A stretch of 64,000 nucleotides of DNA, from NCBI GenBank assembly GCA_905221455.1, contig CAJNDF010000001.1:124001-188000 (forward strand), in the 5' to 3' direction. Positions within the stretch are counted from its first letter, which is position 1. Each line of letters opens with the position of its first letter. Under the pieces are notes generated by a model. The model saw only the letters and a list, made by a program, of their open reading frames with translations. It made no database searches and was not told the DNA's origin. Below, in pieces: positions 63,790 to 64,000 of the stretch. The stretch is from a bacterium (GTDB lineage Bacteria; Bacillota; Bacilli; Lactobacillales; Streptococcaceae). A program made the translations under genes and the position numbers.

Positions 63790-64000
<211 letters not shown>

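Overview
The window is chromosomal DNA of a mitis-group Streptococcus, most consistent with S. pneumoniae or a very close relative. Evidence: low G+C, pneumococcal-type ribosomal and housekeeping proteins, five BOX-type repeats, a competence cin-box in front of a ccs4-like gene, and a gene order matching what I remember of the pneumococcal chromosome (rpoA to S10, nrdG/nrdD, cls, folC, spxA, uvrA, corA, tag/ruvA/mutL, nrdI, metINQ). Species assignment is inference; no rRNA or tRNA gene is present.

Layout. 1-13.7 kb: the S10-spc-alpha ribosomal protein supercluster on the minus strand (rpsJ to rpoA, with secY, adk, infA), driven by a promoter at 13673-13701. 13.8-18 kb: anaerobic ribonucleotide reductase genes (nrdD, nrdG, small companions) behind a promoter flanked by NrdR-like boxes. 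18-25.9 kb: a competence-controlled pair (ccs4-like and a GT-C-like membrane protein), cls, a lipoprotein, folC, DUF1292/ruvX/IreB genes, a DUF1307 lipoprotein and spxA. 26-29 kb: an mgtA-type Mg2+ P-type ATPase with a leader that holds an M-box riboswitch and a previously unremarked 23-codon leader ORF with mutually exclusive hairpins. 29-33 kb: an Xaa-Pro peptidase and uvrA.

33,017-45,089: a 12-kb integrated satellite prophage (phage-inducible chromosomal island type), bounded by a perfect 25-bp direct repeat. It has a tyrosine integrase, divergent CI-like/Cro-like repressors, two antirepressor-type regulators, small regulatory genes, a D5/P4-type primase-helicase, an iteron origin, and a late module (ArpU-like, TerS-like), but no capsid, tail or lysis genes. 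A cargo gene (AlbA_2 plus GHKL ATPase) sits between repressor and integrase, a common site for phage-interference genes. The attachment site lies inside the corA promoter, and integration gives corA a new, near-consensus -35 element.

45.1-64 kb: corA, DUF1129, an S66 peptidase, a CPBP protease, tag, ruvA, mutL, a LytTR/DUF3021 pair, an Nramp-like transporter lacking canonical metal motifs, nrdI, a membrane protein, the 3' remnant of a deleted AraC-type response regulator, an ECF S component, and an Rgg-MFS cassette flanked by a diverged partial copy of metI and the intact metI. The window ends with metI-metN-M20 peptidase-metQ under a Met-box palindrome and the 3' part of an amino-acid binding protein.
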